A stretch of DNA of 64,000 nucleotides from UBA1447 sp002329225 (GTDB lineage: Bacteria > Bacillota > Clostridia > Oscillospirales > Acutalibacteraceae). The notes under the pieces were generated by a model that did not search any database, had not been told where the DNA came from, and saw nothing but the letters and a program-made list of their open reading frames with translations. Below are positions 62,001-64,000 of this stretch, piece by piece; position 1 is the first letter of the stretch; each line of letters starts with the position of its first letter. The stretch lies in the NCBI GenBank assembly GCA_050946835.1, contig JBMNVN010000002.1, positions 248,001 through 312,000 of the forward strand, written 5' to 3'. The position numbers and the translations under genes were made by a program.

Positions 62001-64000
62001 TTATTCAAAACAGTTGCGTAAATCTGCTAATATAGCAGACTTGTTCAAATCAGTTTTGGGTGGATTATCCACAACACAATATGCTCCGGTTTCATCAATA
62101 CAAATAATTGATGCTTCCAATAAAACATCTAAAACAATCAGAACGGCAGCAATTTTACTTCCGTCGTCACCTATAGCAAGACAAAGTTTTTCAGGGTTCC
62201 TTATTACCTCACCGCTGTCCTTAACCGCTCTGTAAACAGCGGCAAACTCGGTTCTTTCAGGATAGATTAGAACATAATGTTTCTTCTCTATACTCTCTCT
62301 GCGTTTATAATTTTCATATAGGCCGATACCAAATAAAAGTTCATCCTGATTTATGTCGGAAAACTTAATATTTACCGCTCTTATGTTAACATATAAATTA
62401 TTTCTGAACACATTTTTACTAAGCTGAACCGCCAAATCAACTTTATCACCAACACTATAGGCAAAGGATTCAAAAGAAGTCTTGAAAAAAATCACACTGA
62501 TAAAAGCCTTTTCACGTTTTAACCTGATTTTTGTATGTTTACCGTCCGAAACAGATTCCACATGAGTGATGGTCATACCGAACAAACCAAAAACCGGTAA
62601 ATTATTGCCTGAGCCAAAGGGTTCCAATTCTTCAATTGAGTCAACTATATCAACATTAATTGCATTGGGATTAAGTTTCACATCAATTTTTTGAAGCGGA
62701 AAGGGCATTTCCACTTTTGAAGCGTATGCATTAACGGCCTTTCTCAGTTCATTTATATTCTCACTTAACAGTCCAAATCCGGCTGCCAACTCATGGCCGC
62801 CGAAGTGCGTCAGCAAACTTGAAACCGCATTGAGAGCAGCGTATAGGGAAAACCCTTCCAAACTGCGGCCGGATCCTTTTGCATTACCCTGCTCTTTTGT
62901 TATAACTATGCAAGGTTTACCGAACATATCTACAAGTCTTGAGGCGACAATACCTATTACACCGTGGTGCCAATTATCGCCGTCGACAATAATCACTCTG
63001 TCATGTTGATATTTTTGCGTAGTGTTTATAATTGATAATGCTTCTAAAAAGATTTTCTCTTCAACTTCCCTCCTCTTTGCGTTCTCGCCTTCAATTTCCA
63101 AAGCCAGAGCCGAAGCTTCTTCTTCATCCTCCGTAAGTAATAAATCCAAAGCTCTTTGCGCCTTCCCCATTCTACCGGCAGCATTGATGCGCGGTGCTAA
63201 GAAAAAGGCAACAGACTGCGAGTTTATCGGTTTGTCCAAAACCCCGGCAACAGACATAAGCGCCTTGATTCCGACCCGCGGGTGAGTGTTCAGTATATTA
63301 AGGCCGCTTTTAACCAAGGCTCTGTTTTCCCCTACAAGGGGAACCGCATCCGCCACGGTGCCTATCGCAACAAGGTCCGCATATTCTTCCAAAACTCCCC
63401 CGGCGTAGGATTCTTCAAGCGCACATATTACTTTAAAAGCAACGCCAACACCCGCAAGGGAGCAATCGTTTGTACAATCACAAAGGTGGGGATTAATAAC
63501 TGCAACAGATTTCGGGATTGAGTCGCCTACTTTGTGATGGTCGGTAATTACTAAATCAATACCATATTCCGTAGCAAGTTCAGCCTCTTTAACTGCGCTA
63601 ATTCCATTATCTACGGTAATAATTAAGGAGACATCCCTTTGCCTGATATATTCAACTGCCTCTAAACTCAGGCCGTAACCTTCAGTAATTCTGTCCGGTA
63701 TATAGGCCTCAACATGAGCACCGCGTGCTTCAAGATGAGATTTAAGTACAGCGGTAGAGGTCAAACCGTCTGCGTCATAGTCACCGAAAACAAGGATTTT
63801 TTCGCCATTTAATATTGCCGTTTCAATTCTTTCAACAGCCTTTCTCATGTCGGGAAACGCAAAGGGATCACAAAATCCGTCATCAGAAGTTAAGAGAAAA
63901 TTGCGAATACTTTCAGAATCCGAAAAACCTCTATTGAGCGCCAAAAGCGCCGTAAGAGGAGAAATACCCAACTCAGACGCTATTTCCGATGCAGCGCCTT
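62001..64000 (-). CDS. recJ: Single-stranded-DNA-specific exonuclease RecJ (N-terminus off window)
   Basis: A 5'-3' exonuclease on single-stranded DNA in recombination and repair. The phosphoesterase motifs DYDADG, ITDHHKVGD and the DHHA1 part with HFGGHELAAGFGL are present, as is the OB-domain region. The frame stays open to the right edge, where GAASEIASELGISPL precedes the visible core, so the first residues are missing. It overlaps the longest possible start of relA; the apt gene that often separates the two is absent. Confidence 0.95.
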   Translation of the reverse strand, partial: GAASEIASELGISPLTALLALNRGFSDSESIRNFLLTSDDGFCDPFAFPDMRKAVERIETAILNGEKILVFGDYDADGLTSTAVLKSHLEARGAHVEAYIPDRITEGYGLSLEAVEYIRQRDVSLIITVDNGISAVKEAELATEYGIDLVITDHHKVGDSIPKSVAVINPHLCDCTNDCSLAGVGVAFKVICALEESYAGGVLEEYADLVAIGTVADAVPLVGENRALVKSGLNILNTHPRVGIKALMSVAGVLDKPINSQSVAFFLAPRINAAGRMGKAQRALDLLLTEDEEEASALALEIEGENAKRREVEEKIFLEALSIINTTQKYQHDRVIIVDGDNWHHGVIGIVASRLVDMFGKPCIVITKEQGNAKGSGRSLEGFSLYAALNAVSSLLTHFGGHELAAGFGLLSENINELRKAVNAYASKVEMPFPLQKIDVKLNPNAINVDIVDSIEELEPFGSGNNLPVFGLFGMTITHVESVSDGKHTKIRLKREKAFISVIFFKTSFESFAYSVGDKVDLAVQLSKNVFRNNLYVNIRAVNIKFSDINQDELLFGIGLYENYKRRESIEKKHYVLIYPERTEFAAVYRAVKDSGEVIRNPEKLCLAIGDDGSKIAAVLIVLDVLLEASIICIDETGAYCVVDNPPKTDLNKSAILADLRNCFE

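Noticed and set aside
1..64000. CRISPR arrays, IS elements, prophage, tRNA or rRNA genes
   Set aside because: No regularly spaced repeats, transposase or integrase genes, or tRNA/rRNA sequences were recognised on reading both strands.

Overview
The window is a dense, low-to-mid GC chromosomal segment from a Gram-positive anaerobe of class Clostridia, most likely an Oscillospiraceae/Ruminococcaceae-type gut or digester bacterium. This rests on gene content and order: the recJ-relA-dtd-MBL-hemZ block, the SpoVB-type flippase-mazG-hup-rqcP-divIC-S1 block, the gmk-rpoZ-priA-def-fmt-rsmB-rlmN-PP2C block, a T-box in front of alaS, HemZ, RemA, YtfJ, long-form HPF and a CdaA/CdaR pair. Nearly every gene is on the minus strand, so transcription runs right to left. 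No rRNA, tRNA, CRISPR array, prophage, transposase or integrase is seen.

Right to left. (1) 57.2-64.0 kb: recJ (N-terminus off the window), relA/spoT, dtd, an MBL hydrolase and hemZ. (2) 53.4-57.0 kb: a heterodimeric ABC exporter pair inserted between conserved blocks. (3) 46.0-53.2 kb: coiled-coil protein, lipid flippase, mazG, HU, RqcP, DivIC, S1 protein, amidohydrolase, fumarase alpha subunit and HPF, with several hairpin terminators and one near-consensus promoter. (4) 41.7-45.9 kb: rRNA methyltransferase, lipid kinase, then a three-gene Cys-rich cluster (DUF5685 protein, degenerate J-domain/TPR protein, small membrane protein) preceded by a 10+10 bp dyad. (5) 38.1-41.7 kb: a sugar cassette (GH109-like oxidoreductase, BadF-type kinase, GH4 glycosidase) ending in a strong terminator. 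(6) 33.1-38.1 kb: the only plus-strand island: lipoprotein, murC, GH2 beta-galactosidase. (7) 25.8-33.0 kb: radC, cupin, tmk, DUF2156, GNAT, DJ-1, 5-FTHF cyclo-ligase, mltG, U32. (8) 22.3-25.6 kb: T-box-controlled alaS and HIT. (9) 13.7-22.3 kb: comEC, holA, rnmV, ispF, cdaA-cdaR, YqhQ-like, prmC. (10) 0-13.6 kb: site-2 protease, scpA-scpB, DUF2953, ytfJ, pseudouridine synthase, yicC, remA, gmk, rpoZ, priA, def, fmt, zinc peptidase, rsmB, rlmN and a PP2C phosphatase that runs off the left edge.

Most of the window is housekeeping: translation and tRNA/rRNA modification, replication and chromosome segregation, cell-wall synthesis, and signalling by (p)ppGpp and c-di-AMP. The accessory signals most worth a second look are the DUF5685/J-like/membrane cluster with its operator-like dyad, the GH109-like/kinase/GH4 cassette, a ComEC whose metallo-beta-lactamase domain has lost its metal ligands, the absence of yabP/yabQ from an otherwise conserved locus, and a charged insertion in the DNA polymerase III delta subunit.
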